Origin: Martelella alba
GTDB taxonomy: Bacteria > Pseudomonadota > Gammaproteobacteria > Enterobacterales > Enterobacteriaceae
NCBI RefSeq assembly: GCF_005217455.1
Contig: NZ_SZPQ01000023.1
Location: 35,671 to 99,670 of the forward strand
Direction: 5' to 3'
DNA: 64,000 nt
In this document: one piece after another, positions 32,694 through 40,962 of the stretch
Numbering within the stretch: the stretch's first letter is position 1
Layout: every line of letters begins with the position of its first letter
Made by a program: the position numbers and the translations under genes
Notes under the pieces: generated by a model
The model's input: the letters and a program-made list of their open reading frames with translations, nothing else
Told to the model about the DNA's origin: nothing
The model's database searches: none

Positions 32694-34388
32694 ATGATGG
32701 AAGCCATCACCCGCTTACTTGAAGAGATTTACGCCTCGTCCATCACTCAGGCGCAACTGGATACCATCAAAAGCCAAGTCAGCTTTGCCAAGTCGACGTT
32801 GCAGCAATCGCGAAAAGCCCACTGGGATCAGAAAGACGTTATGCTGATAACCTACGCTGATCAGTTTATGGAGGCCGAGCAGCCGACGCTCGCCACCCTG
32901 ACCCGCTTCTTCGATCAACGATTGAGAAATACATTTAATCTGGTCCATCTCCTGCCGTTTTATCCCTACTCATCCGACGACGGTTTTTCGGTTATCGATT
33001 ACCACCAGGTGAACCCTATTGCCGGCAGTTGGCAGCACATCAGCGCCTTGCATGAGTCTACGCGGTTGATGTTCGATTTCGTCTGCAACCACATTTCAGC
33101 CCACAGCAAATGGCTGGCGGGCTATCTGCAACAGCAGACCGAATACGAGAACTATTTTATCGCCCTGCCCCCCGCCACCGACTTGAGCACCGTCACGCGT
33201 CCGAGAACCTCGCCTCTGCTAACGCCGTTTACCCTGAATAATGAGGAAACGCGCTACCTCTGGACGACCTTTAGCGCTGATCAGGTGGATTTGAACTTTG
33301 CCAATCCCCGCGTTCTTATCGGCATCATCGGCGTACTGCTGCACTACCTGACGCAAGGGGCGGATTACATCCGGTTGGATGCCGTGGGCTATTTATGGAA
33401 AGAGCTGGGCACCCGCTGCATTCATCTGCCCAAAACCCATCTGCTGGTCAAATTGTTTCGCGCCATCGCCAACGAGGTGGCGCCGGGAACCGTCATCATT
33501 ACCGAAACCAATGTACCGCATAAGGACAACATCAGTTACTTCGGCGACGGTCGCGACGAGGCGCAGATGGTGTACCAGTTTCCTTTGCCGCCACTGGTGC
33601 TGCACGCCATCCATAACGGCAGCAGTCGCGCGTTGCGCCATTGGGCGGCTTCCTTGGAAACAGGCCGGAAGGACACGACGTTCCTTAATTTTCTCGCCTC
33701 CCATGACGGTATCGGCATGAACCCGCTACGGGGCATCCTGCCGGAGGTGGAAATCGATAATCTGGTGCGCGACCTGGAAGCCGAGGGCGCGCTGGTGTCC
33801 TATAAGCAAAATACCGACGGCACCACCAGCCCTTACGAAATTAATGTGACTTATCTTGACGCGCTCAATCTGCGCAAAGACAATGACGACACCCGCCTGC
33901 GGCGCTTTTTGCTGGCGCACGCCATCTTGCTGGCGTTTCCCGGCGTGCCCGCCGTTTATATTCAGAGCATTCTCGGCTCGCGCAACGATTACGAAGGGGT
34001 CAAGGCCGCCGGCCATAATCGGGCGGTCAACCGGGAAAAATATCCGCTCAAGGAGATTGAGGCGGCATTACAGGATGAAACATCGCTGCGTTCGCGTATT
34101 TTCCACCGCCTGAGCGGGCTGATCCAGACGCGTCGCCAGCAGCCGGCCTTTCACCCGGACGCCGCCATGGAAGTGCAGGATAGCGACAATACCTTACTGG
34201 TCTTTTACCGGCGGCATGAACGGCAACACATGCTCTGTGTCTTTAACCTGAGTGGCAAAACCGTCTCACTGCCGTTGCCGCAGGGGCATTACCGGGACGT
34301 CATTCGCGGCCGGGATATCGCCGGCGGGGATCCGCTATCGCTGGATCCCTACCAATTCTACTGGCTGGCGGATACGGCTGCGCCCTGA
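32694..34388 (+). CDS. GH13 subfamily 18 sugar phosphorylase (sucrose/glucosylglycerate phosphorylase type)
   Basis: A 564-residue alpha-amylase-superfamily enzyme similar in size and sequence pattern to E. coli YcjM and to bacterial sucrose phosphorylases, which reversibly phosphorolyse an alpha-glucoside to glucose 1-phosphate. The catalytic set is present: nucleophile Asp229 (YIRLDAVGYLWKE), acid/base Glu271 (VIITETNVPHKDN) and the third acid in LASHDGIGMNPLRG. The N-terminus has LLPFYPYSSDDGFSV, typical of GH13_18. The ATG at 32694 follows AAGGT. It has no transporter or kinase partner here, so the substrate is open. Its stop abuts the mdcR start region, but no metabolic link to malonate is evident. 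Confidence 0.85.
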   Translation: MMEAITRLLEEIYASSITQAQLDTIKSQVSFAKSTLQQSRKAHWDQKDVMLITYADQFMEAEQPTLATLTRFFDQRLRNTFNLVHLLPFYPYSSDDGFSVIDYHQVNPIAGSWQHISALHESTRLMFDFVCNHISAHSKWLAGYLQQQTEYENYFIALPPATDLSTVTRPRTSPLLTPFTLNNEETRYLWTTFSADQVDLNFANPRVLIGIIGVLLHYLTQGADYIRLDAVGYLWKELGTRCIHLPKTHLLVKLFRAIANEVAPGTVIITETNVPHKDNISYFGDGRDEAQMVYQFPLPPLVLHAIHNGSSRALRHWAASLETGRKDTTFLNFLASHDGIGMNPLRGILPEVEIDNLVRDLEAEGALVSYKQNTDGTTSPYEINVTYLDALNLRKDNDDTRLRRFLLAHAILLAFPGVPAVYIQSILGSRNDYEGVKAAGHNRAVNREKYPLKEIEAALQDETSLRSRIFHRLSGLIQTRRQQPAFHPDAAMEVQDSDNTLLVFYRRHERQHMLCVFNLSGKTVSLPLPQGHYRDVIRGRDIAGGDPLSLDPYQFYWLADTAAP

Positions 34389-34406
34389 ATGGAATGGCGA
34401 TTCGAT

Positions 34407-35384
34407 ATGATCGACAACGATATTACTTTTCGCAAATTGGAAATTTTCCTGGCGTTTATGGATAAGCTTAATATCGGCCGCGCCGCTGAACAGCTGGGCT
34501 TGAGCGCGGTCAGCGTACACCGCGCGCTGCACACGCTGGAAGAGAGCGTTCGCTGCCCGCTGTTTATTCATCAGGGCCGTAATCTCACACCGCTGCCTGC
34601 CGCCGAAACCCTGGCCGAATACGCCCGCGAAGTCGTGGACTTGATGCAGCGGGGCGTTGGGGAAACCCGCAAGCGCGGCGGCATCGGCCAAGGCCGGCTG
34701 CGATTGGGGACCATGTATTCATTAACCCTGGATACGGTGCCGCGCCTGATTATGGGATTGAAGCTACGCCGGCCGAACCTGGAGCTGGAGCTGCTCATGG
34801 GCTCGAATCAGGACTTGCTGGTACGGCTGGAGGATCAGCGATTGGACGCCATTTTGATTTCGGTGAGCGACAGTGAAATCGACCCGTCCCGTTTCGAGAC
34901 GTTGCCGCTATTCGATGATGACATCTTCCTGGCCACCCCGAAAGAGTCGGCCCATCAGGTTGCCGGACCGGCGGATTTGCGCGACTTTCGCAATGAAAAG
35001 TTCGTTTCGCTGACCGAAGGGTTCGCCACTTATCAGGGCTTCAAGGAAGCCTTCCACATTGCCGGCTTCGAACCTCAGATGGTCACCCAGGTTAACGATA
35101 TTTTCTCAATGATAAACCTGGTGCAGGCCGGCGTGGGTTGCACATTGCTGCCGGGACGCGTCAGGGGGATTTACGGCGCCTCCCTGCGGCTATTGCCCCT
35201 GGCGACGCCCTATCAAATGAAACAGACCATCGCGCTGGTCTTCGCCCACGCCCGCGAGCACGATCCTGATTTGCTGGCGCTGGTGGCGGAAGGGAGGATG
35301 TATACCCTCAATCATTACCACGCCGGTTCGGCGCGGTCCGCCGTAACGGAACAATGCGTTATCCTCAACGATCTTCCGACTTAA
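34407..35384 (+). CDS. mdcR: MdcR, LysR-type regulator of malonate decarboxylase genes
   Basis: A 325-residue LysR family activator. The N-terminal helix-turn-helix (ITFRKLEIFLAFMDKLNIGR, then AAEQLGLSAVSVHRALHTLE) and the effector domain match MdcR of Klebsiella as remembered (LTLDTVPRLIMGLKLRRP, SLTEGFATYQGFKEAFHIAG). The regulator is expected to respond to malonate. The start may instead be the ATG at 34389, directly after the phosphorylase stop; neither has a strong ribosome site. Its last 20 bp overlap the end of convergent mdcH. Confidence 0.86.
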   Translation: MIDNDITFRKLEIFLAFMDKLNIGRAAEQLGLSAVSVHRALHTLEESVRCPLFIHQGRNLTPLPAAETLAEYAREVVDLMQRGVGETRKRGGIGQGRLRLGTMYSLTLDTVPRLIMGLKLRRPNLELELLMGSNQDLLVRLEDQRLDAILISVSDSEIDPSRFETLPLFDDDIFLATPKESAHQVAGPADLRDFRNEKFVSLTEGFATYQGFKEAFHIAGFEPQMVTQVNDIFSMINLVQAGVGCTLLPGRVRGIYGASLRLLPLATPYQMKQTIALVFAHAREHDPDLLALVAEGRMYTLNHYHAGSARSAVTEQCVILNDLPT

Positions 35385-36300
35385 GCCGCCGGGCCAGCCC
35401 GAGGATGAGCGATAGGGAATTCTGGCTGAATGCCACCGCCTCGCCCTGCTCCATTACCCTTTTGGTGAGGCCGGTCAATACCGCGCCGGGCGGCATTTCG
35501 ATTGCCAGCCGGACATCCCGTTGATAGGCGCTTAGCATGGCATCCTGCCAGTGAACCGGTCGTGCCATGTTCATCGCCAGGTCCTCGGCGATACGCTTCG
35601 GCTGGACGAGTACGCGGCCGGTGCTGCCGCTGAGATAGTTCAGCGTCGGACGCCGCAGCTCAACCGAAGCGAACGCTTCGGCCAGCGCTTCAGCCGGTTT
35701 ATCCAGCAACGCGCAATGGGACGGCACGGCCACCGCCAGGCGCTGCGCGCGGGCCGCGCCCTGTGCCATCGCCTGCTCGCAGACTTCAGCCATGGCCGGC
35801 TCGCTGCCGGCTATCACAAACTGATCATCCGCATTCAGGTTGGCCAGATAGACCGGGCGGTCGGGGCCATGGACCCGGGAAATCATCCCCTCCAGCATAA
35901 CCCGAGACAATCCGGTGATGGCCGAGAGGCCGTAGCCGGCGGGATAAGCGCGCTCCATCAGCTCGCCGCGCAGCGCCACCAGTCGCAACCCCGCCTCATA
36001 GTCCAGCGCGCCGGCGACCACCGCCGCGGGAAAGGCGCCGATGGATAATCCGCTGGTGTAATCGGCAACGACGCCGGCCCGCAACAGCCGGCGTGCGTGG
36101 ATGACGCCGGCGATATACAGGCAGAGTTGCACAGCGCGGGTGGATCGCAACGCCTGGGCGTCATCCAAATCCAGCGCCGGTTTGCCCAGCACGTCCGAGG
36201 CGCATTCAAGCAGTCGCAGACTTTCCTCATCCTCCGGCAGTCGATGCAGCATGCCGGGGGTTTGGGCTCCCTGGCCCGGAAACGTCAGCAGAATTTTCAT
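35365..36300 (-). CDS. mdcH: malonyl transferase of malonate decarboxylase
   Basis: MdcH moves a malonyl group from malonyl-CoA to the acyl carrier protein MdcC, charging the enzyme for the first turnover. The 311-residue protein has the acyltransferase N-terminus ILLTFPGQGAQTPGML. The nucleophile motif GLSIGAFPAAVVAGAL near residue 87 and the catalytic-histidine region VPSHCALLD are present. The ATG at 36300 follows GAGGAGGA. It is the last gene of the mdc operon. Confidence 0.93.
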   Translation of the reverse strand: MKILLTFPGQGAQTPGMLHRLPEDEESLRLLECASDVLGKPALDLDDAQALRSTRAVQLCLYIAGVIHARRLLRAGVVADYTSGLSIGAFPAAVVAGALDYEAGLRLVALRGELMERAYPAGYGLSAITGLSRVMLEGMISRVHGPDRPVYLANLNADDQFVIAGSEPAMAEVCEQAMAQGAARAQRLAVAVPSHCALLDKPAEALAEAFASVELRRPTLNYLSGSTGRVLVQPKRIAEDLAMNMARPVHWQDAMLSAYQRDVRLAIEMPPGAVLTGLTKRVMEQGEAVAFSQNSLSLILGLARRLKSEDR

Positions 36301-36363
36301 CAGATCCTCCTCGTGGCCCCAACGATGCCGCCTCGACATGGCGATGCCTGTCGCCGCGGCCGG

Positions 36364-37008
36364 CTAGCGATGCCCTGCCGCCGATTGTTCTGCCCACGGC
36401 CAGGGATTGTCGGTCAGTAACGGACCCGTGGCGGTCTTCACCATAACCTTGCCGCCTCTGAGCCATTCCACCAGCGCGCACCCCCCCAAGGGCGTTTCCA
36501 GTTGGATATCCGCCCGACAGGGTAAAGCGGGCAGCATTACGGCCAATGACGCCGCATCGGCCGCCGGCAATGGCCGTGGGCAACGAATAAGCAGATCCAG
36601 GTCGCTGTCCGCCCGGCACACCCGTATGCCAGTGGCCAGCATATAGCCGCAACTGCCGGTCACCCCCCATGCCCAAGGCCACTTCTGCCGGGCGACATGG
36701 CGCAACGCGCGCAATACCGGCAGTTCGTCGTTTTGACCGGCGGGAGTGTTTATCCACTGCCGGACCAGCATTTCCGGCGTAACCACACGGCGAACATGCT
36801 CAACGGCGACCCAGGCCGCGACCCGTTCACGTCGTTGCGCGCCCCGTATACCCACCGGGATAAATCCCGCCGGTCCCCTATCCCTGCGTACCACCACCGG
36901 CCATACCGGCGACCAGGCGCGCGTTACCCAATCCGGGGGCGGCGCGGGAAAAGACAGGTCCCGCGCATCGCCTAGCCACAGCAGGTCATGGGGTTCGGGC
37001 TGATGCAT
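36364..37008 (-). CDS. mdcG: phosphoribosyl-dephospho-CoA transferase
   Basis: MdcG transfers the 2'-(5''-phosphoribosyl)-3'-dephospho-CoA prosthetic group from its triphosphoribosyl precursor to the acyl carrier protein MdcC. The 214-residue protein contains the nucleotidyltransferase signature GVTGSCGYMLATG ... ADSDLDLLIRCP, in which the two aspartates bind metal. The start at 37008 has a very strong ribosome site (GGGAGGG). It lies 14 bp from mdcF. Confidence 0.92.
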   Translation of the reverse strand: MHQPEPHDLLWLGDARDLSFPAPPPDWVTRAWSPVWPVVVRRDRGPAGFIPVGIRGAQRRERVAAWVAVEHVRRVVTPEMLVRQWINTPAGQNDELPVLRALRHVARQKWPWAWGVTGSCGYMLATGIRVCRADSDLDLLIRCPRPLPAADAASLAVMLPALPCRADIQLETPLGGCALVEWLRGGKVMVKTATGPLLTDNPWPWAEQSAAGHR

Positions 37009-37022
37009 AATCCCTCCCGCCG

Positions 37023-37982
37023 TTACATTCCGGCGGTTAACGTGATAAACAACGGCAAGGTCAGAACACACAATACCGAGCTTATCAACAAAGTGGCTTC
37101 GGCATCCGGCGACTGCACGCCGAACCGGTTACCGAAGACAATACCGAAAAACCCTGCCGACAGGGCAATCATAAGCACCGCCGTGATGGCTACCCGGCCA
37201 CTGATACCGAACGCCGCCACCAACCCCATGGCAATAAACGGCTGTATGATATTTTTAGTAACGCAGGAAAGCAGTACCGGACCATTGATTTTCAACCGGC
37301 GGGCCGACAGGATTACCCCGGTCAGAAACAGTGCGGAGGCGGTCGCGGACAACCCCAGGGGTTTGATGGCGGACAGAACGATATCCGGCATGGACAGGCC
37401 CAGCGCCGACAACACTACCCCCAGCAACGGCCCCCAGACGATGGGCTTTTTAATTGAACGCCACATCAGTACCGGCAGCAGCGCCAGGCTTGATCCACGG
37501 TTTTCGCCGCTGGCCCGCGCTTTTTCCCGTTCGAGAATCAACAGGCAGAACGGCGTCATCAATACCGAGCCGCAGGCGATGGATACCGCCACCGATAACG
37601 ATGTGGCGGAACCCTCGCCCAACACGCTGTTTAATATTGGCAGGCCCAAGGCGGCATAATTCGGCAGGGCGACGGTGAGAGTCAATACCGCCGCATCCTG
37701 GGGGGATTTTTTGAACACCTTGGTACAGATAAAATAAAGCGCCGCATAAGCAATCCACATGGATAACGTCAGCAACAGCACCAACGGCGACTGGCCGATG
37801 ATGCCCCGCCAGGGCGTTTGTACCGTGGCGCTAAACAGCGCGGCCGGTAAGGCGAAATCCATCACATACACATTCAGCAGCGAAACATTGGTGTTGTCGA
37901 CCATTTTCGCTTTGCCGGCGTAGTAACCCAACAGCATAATCACAAAGATCGGCGCCAGGGCGTGTAAAATCACATAAGTCAT
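37023..37982 (-). CDS. mdcF: AEC-family membrane transporter, probable malonate carrier
   Basis: A 319-residue membrane protein with about ten hydrophobic segments, of the auxin efflux carrier (AEC) family that includes Klebsiella MdcF. Typical elements are an N-terminal PIFVIMLLGYYAGK, VYVMDFALPAALF and VALPNYAALGLPIL. Position inside the mdc operon suggests malonate import; this has not been shown for this protein. A long hairpin precedes it, separating it from mdcE. Confidence 0.9.
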   Translation of the reverse strand: MTYVILHALAPIFVIMLLGYYAGKAKMVDNTNVSLLNVYVMDFALPAALFSATVQTPWRGIIGQSPLVLLLTLSMWIAYAALYFICTKVFKKSPQDAAVLTLTVALPNYAALGLPILNSVLGEGSATSLSVAVSIACGSVLMTPFCLLILEREKARASGENRGSSLALLPVLMWRSIKKPIVWGPLLGVVLSALGLSMPDIVLSAIKPLGLSATASALFLTGVILSARRLKINGPVLLSCVTKNIIQPFIAMGLVAAFGISGRVAITAVLMIALSAGFFGIVFGNRFGVQSPDAEATLLISSVLCVLTLPLFITLTAGM

Positions 37983-38052
37983 ATAACCATCCGTTAAGTA
38001 GAGTAAAAAGAGGCTGGGGAACGCCGGTTGCGATAGGTATTGTTATTGTCTC

Positions 38053-38120
38053 GTCGACGTCAACGGCCCACGCCCGCCCAATCCATTGCCGTGTGAAACG
38101 TTGGCGGGCGGGCCGTCGAC
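38053..38120 (-). promoter_or_regulatory. large hairpin inside the mdc operon between mdcE and mdcF
   Basis: The 175-bp mdcE-mdcF gap contains outer GTCGAC arms (38053-38058 and 38115-38120) and inner arms GGCCCACGCCCGCC and GGCGGGCGGGCC. They form a long GC-rich stem with small bulges. There is no U-run. It could stabilise the upstream transcript end or attenuate read-through, so that subunit genes (mdcA-E) exceed maturation genes (mdcF-H). Confidence 0.45.
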
Positions 38121-38157
38121 ATAAAGAGGCAGGTGTCTCGGCCGGTTCCGGGTCGGG

Positions 38158-38964
38158 CTACCACTCCCGGCGCATACGTTCCCTCACCAACTGGGAACTT
38201 TGCCGATTGGCGGCGCCCAGGCGTCCGGCCAGGGTCGTCCCCTGCCGGCGGCATTGCTCTTGCGCCTGGGACAGCGCGCGAGTCACCCGGTCGATATCGT
38301 CATCGCCAGCCCGATCGGGATTGGCGATATCCAATAATTGCGCCAGCAGGCCCAGCGTGGCGTAATTTTCGATGTCATAGGCCATAGGCGGAATGGTTTT
38401 CGCCAACTGTTCAAGCGCATCCACCGAACGCAGCGTGATGCGGGCGGCGGAATCCTTGCCCATGGCATGAATCATGACCGCCGGGTCGTTAAACGCGATC
38501 AGTTGATTGGCCTGGTAACCGTGGGCGAGAAACGCGCCGGACATGGCTTTTCCCACAATCAAGGCAATGACCGGATGACCGGCCAGACGAGCGCCGGCAT
38601 AAGCCGACGCCGCCCCCGCCAGTGACTGGTGAATGCCAAAGGCCTCCTCGCGCCGGCCATACGCCTGGCTAGGCACGTCCACAATGGCCACGATGGCGCG
38701 CTTGTCATCGCGATCACGGTCCTCGGCCACCGCCTCGCTCACCACTTCGTCCAGCGTCCAGCCCTCCAGTAAGCCCACTTCCCCGCGCGCGGCGCGCGGA
38801 TAACGATTATCCGCATCGGGCACTACGGCGATATAGCGGGCCGGACGGCCATCTAACCGGCCATCGGCCACCTTGACCGAGGGACATTGCCCCTGGCACA
38901 GCGTTGCGTCTTTGGTCAACAGGGAGAACCAATAATCTCCCCGGCTCAGATAGGGTGTGTTCAT
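38158..38964 (-). CDS. mdcE: malonate decarboxylase gamma subunit
   Basis: MdcE forms with MdcD the biotin-independent decarboxylase that releases CO2 from malonyl-S-ACP. The 268-residue protein has a carboxyltransferase/crotonase-like fold with IALIVGKAMSGAFLAHGYQA and ALNDPAV-type residues (IAFNDPAVMIHAMGKDSAAR). The start overlaps the mdcD stop by 4 bp and follows GGGAGGAA. Confidence 0.94.
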   Translation of the reverse strand: MNTPYLSRGDYWFSLLTKDATLCQGQCPSVKVADGRLDGRPARYIAVVPDADNRYPRAARGEVGLLEGWTLDEVVSEAVAEDRDRDDKRAIVAIVDVPSQAYGRREEAFGIHQSLAGAASAYAGARLAGHPVIALIVGKAMSGAFLAHGYQANQLIAFNDPAVMIHAMGKDSAARITLRSVDALEQLAKTIPPMAYDIENYATLGLLAQLLDIANPDRAGDDDIDRVTRALSQAQEQCRRQGTTLAGRLGAANRQSSQLVRERMRREW

Positions 38965-39794
38965 ATGCGTTCCTCCCGGTTGAACAAAGCCAGAATCTGC
39001 GGTTTATCCACCTGTTGGCGGGTATCGAATGCATTGAGCCGATGCAGGTAGTCCTGATAAGCATCCGTACGAAGCTTGGCCGGCGCCCCTTCTTGCAGGA
39101 ACTTCAGCGTGGTGTGTTTCACCTCGTCCAGAGAGTCCGCCACCAGCGCATCGACGAAACCCGCCTCATAGCGTACTTCACCGCCGGTCATCCGCCAGAT
39201 AAACGGCCTGTCCCGCGAGTCGTATTCCTCCAATCCCGCCTCTTGCTCAATGACTTGCGGACCATTCAGGCCCAAACGCGCCTCCCGGGTTACAATCAAT
39301 CGGCTGCACAGGCCGGCGGCAATGGACATGCCGCCGAAACATCCCACGGTGCCCGCCACGATGCCGATGACCGGCGTGTAACGACGCAAATCGACAATGG
39401 CGGCATGGATATCCGCGATGGCCGCCAGGCCGAGATTCGCCTCTTGCAGGCGCACGCCGCCGGTTTCCAGCATCAAGATCGCCTGCGTGGGGATGCCGCG
39501 GCGATGATCTTCCGCCGCCATCTCCAACGCCGCCGCCATCTTGGCGCCGGAGACCTCGCCCATACTGCCGCCCTGAAACGCGCCTTCGATAGCCGCCACG
39601 ACGGTGGGTTTACCGCCCAACGTGCCCTTGGCCACCACCATGCCGTCATCGGATTGCGGGACGATGCCTTGCGGTTCCAGCCAGGGCGACATGATGTGTT
39701 CGAACGGCCCCAGCAATTCCCGGTAGCTGCCCTCATCCAACATGGCTCGGGCCCGTGCGCGGGCGTTCAGTTCGATAAAACTTTTCTCAGACAT
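38961..39794 (-). CDS. mdcD: malonate decarboxylase beta subunit
   Basis: A 277-residue carboxyltransferase-like protein, partner of MdcE in the decarboxylation step. It contains SFIELNARARARAMLDEGSY, then EGAFQGGSMGEVSGAKM, LLETGGVRL-type residues (MLETGGVRLQEAN) and GTVGCFGGMSIAAGLCS. These match MdcD of Klebsiella and Acinetobacter. Its start overlaps the end of mdcC by 8 bp. Confidence 0.94.
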   Translation of the reverse strand: MSEKSFIELNARARARAMLDEGSYRELLGPFEHIMSPWLEPQGIVPQSDDGMVVAKGTLGGKPTVVAAIEGAFQGGSMGEVSGAKMAAALEMAAEDHRRGIPTQAILMLETGGVRLQEANLGLAAIADIHAAIVDLRRYTPVIGIVAGTVGCFGGMSIAAGLCSRLIVTREARLGLNGPQVIEQEAGLEEYDSRDRPFIWRMTGGEVRYEAGFVDALVADSLDEVKHTTLKFLQEGAPAKLRTDAYQDYLHRLNAFDTRQQVDKPQILALFNREERI

Positions 39795-40086
39795 GGGCCG
39801 CCTCCTCGAAAACCTGTTCGATGCGCAGACGGGCCACGCCCGGCGTCGCGCCGAAATCGTTGATGTCCAACCGGCCGGCCGGTAAATCCCGCGCGGCGCC
39901 CACCCGGTCGATCAGATGCTGCCAACGTTGCCGCCCGCCCGATACAGACGAGCATATCGTCACATGCAGCGCGCGGTCGGCGGCGGGCTCATACAGCGCT
40001 TCCAGATCGCCGGAACCCACCACGCCGGCCAACGCCTTGCCCGGCAAGGGGCTGCCGGCGGGAAAATCTAATTCGATTCGTTCCAT
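39787..40086 (-). CDS. mdcC: malonate decarboxylase acyl carrier protein (delta subunit)
   Basis: A 99-residue acyl carrier protein, the same length as the Klebsiella delta subunit. Serine 25 in GVVGSGDLEALY is the expected attachment site for the 2'-(5''-phosphoribosyl)-3'-dephospho-CoA arm that carries acetyl and malonyl groups. The C-terminal stretch INDFGATPGVARLRIEQVFE is diagnostic. It is 24 bp downstream of mdcB. Confidence 0.95.
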   Translation of the reverse strand: MERIELDFPAGSPLPGKALAGVVGSGDLEALYEPAADRALHVTICSSVSGGRQRWQHLIDRVGAARDLPAGRLDINDFGATPGVARLRIEQVFEEAAHV

Positions 40087-40110
40087 AGCATCCTCAATTC
40101 ATGTCAGTGA

Positions 40111-40962
40111 TCAGGCGCCAGCCCAATCAAGGAAAATGGCGGCGGCCAGCAAGTCCGCCGCGCCGCCCGGCGAGGCGTTGGCCGCCAGCATGGCCGCGTC
40201 CAGTTCAGCCAGCGCTAAACGTCCGGGGGGGCAAGAAACGCCGCCGGCCGCCAGCACGGCGGCGGCGCCGCGGTGCATGGCCTTCAAGGCCGGCATCCCG
40301 CCCCTGTGCAACACACAGGTGTCCGTTAACGTACACATTATGGCCATCAGGGCATCCAGCCGGGCGTCGGTTTCGCTCGCGCCCCGCCGGCGGCTTTGCC
40401 GCAATTGCGGTAATGCGCGGTCGATGACGTGGGGAAAGCCTTGTACGGCTTCTTCCCTGGCGCCCGGTACCTGATAACGCTGAACCGCCAACCGCCCCTT
40501 GCTGAAATTTTTCGGACGGCGATTATCCGGCAACGCCGCCAGGCGCGCGGCGGCGGCGGCGATATCTTCCGCCGCGGCGACGCCGCCCAGCATGGCGCTG
40601 CCGCTCACCAGTAGGCCCAATGCCCAGATGGCGCCGCGATGCGTGTTGACGCCGCCGGTAGCCGACATCATCTCCTGCTCGCCCTGACGGCCCAGGCGAC
40701 CGACCTCCTGGCGCAAGGCCATGTCCGCCGGCCTCAGCCAGCTATGCAGCGCTAACCGCTGGAAGGTGGGTCGCAGGCTTCGGGCGGATCGCAACATCAG
40801 CGTCAGCGTCAAATCTTGATGCGCCCCGCTGCCGCGGCTATCCACCAAACCGGGTTTGGGACTGAGTCGCGCCTCCTGGCCTAATGCCCGGACCGCCAGA
40901 CCGGCCAGCCGATGGGCTTGCGCCTCGGTGTCGTTGAAACCCGCTACCGGCCGCGTGTCCAT
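40111..40962 (-). CDS. mdcB: triphosphoribosyl-dephospho-CoA synthase
   Basis: MdcB makes 2'-(5''-triphosphoribosyl)-3'-dephospho-CoA from ATP and dephospho-CoA, the precursor loaded by MdcG. The 283-residue protein is of the CitG family: ARLSPKPGLVDSRGSGAHQD near residue 31, TGGVNTHRGAIWALGLL and a C-terminal helical region (DTCVLHRGG). The start shares one base with the mdcA stop (TGATG). Longer in-frame starts inside mdcA are unlikely. Confidence 0.93.
   Translation of the reverse strand: MDTRPVAGFNDTEAQAHRLAGLAVRALGQEARLSPKPGLVDSRGSGAHQDLTLTLMLRSARSLRPTFQRLALHSWLRPADMALRQEVGRLGRQGEQEMMSATGGVNTHRGAIWALGLLVSGSAMLGGVAAAEDIAAAAARLAALPDNRRPKNFSKGRLAVQRYQVPGAREEAVQGFPHVIDRALPQLRQSRRRGASETDARLDALMAIMCTLTDTCVLHRGGMPALKAMHRGAAAVLAAGGVSCPPGRLALAELDAAMLAANASPGGAADLLAAAIFLDWAGA

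Noticed and set aside
38904..39863. 319-codon plus-strand frame over mdcD
   Set aside because: mdcD is clearly coding on the minus strand; this frame is its complement artefact.
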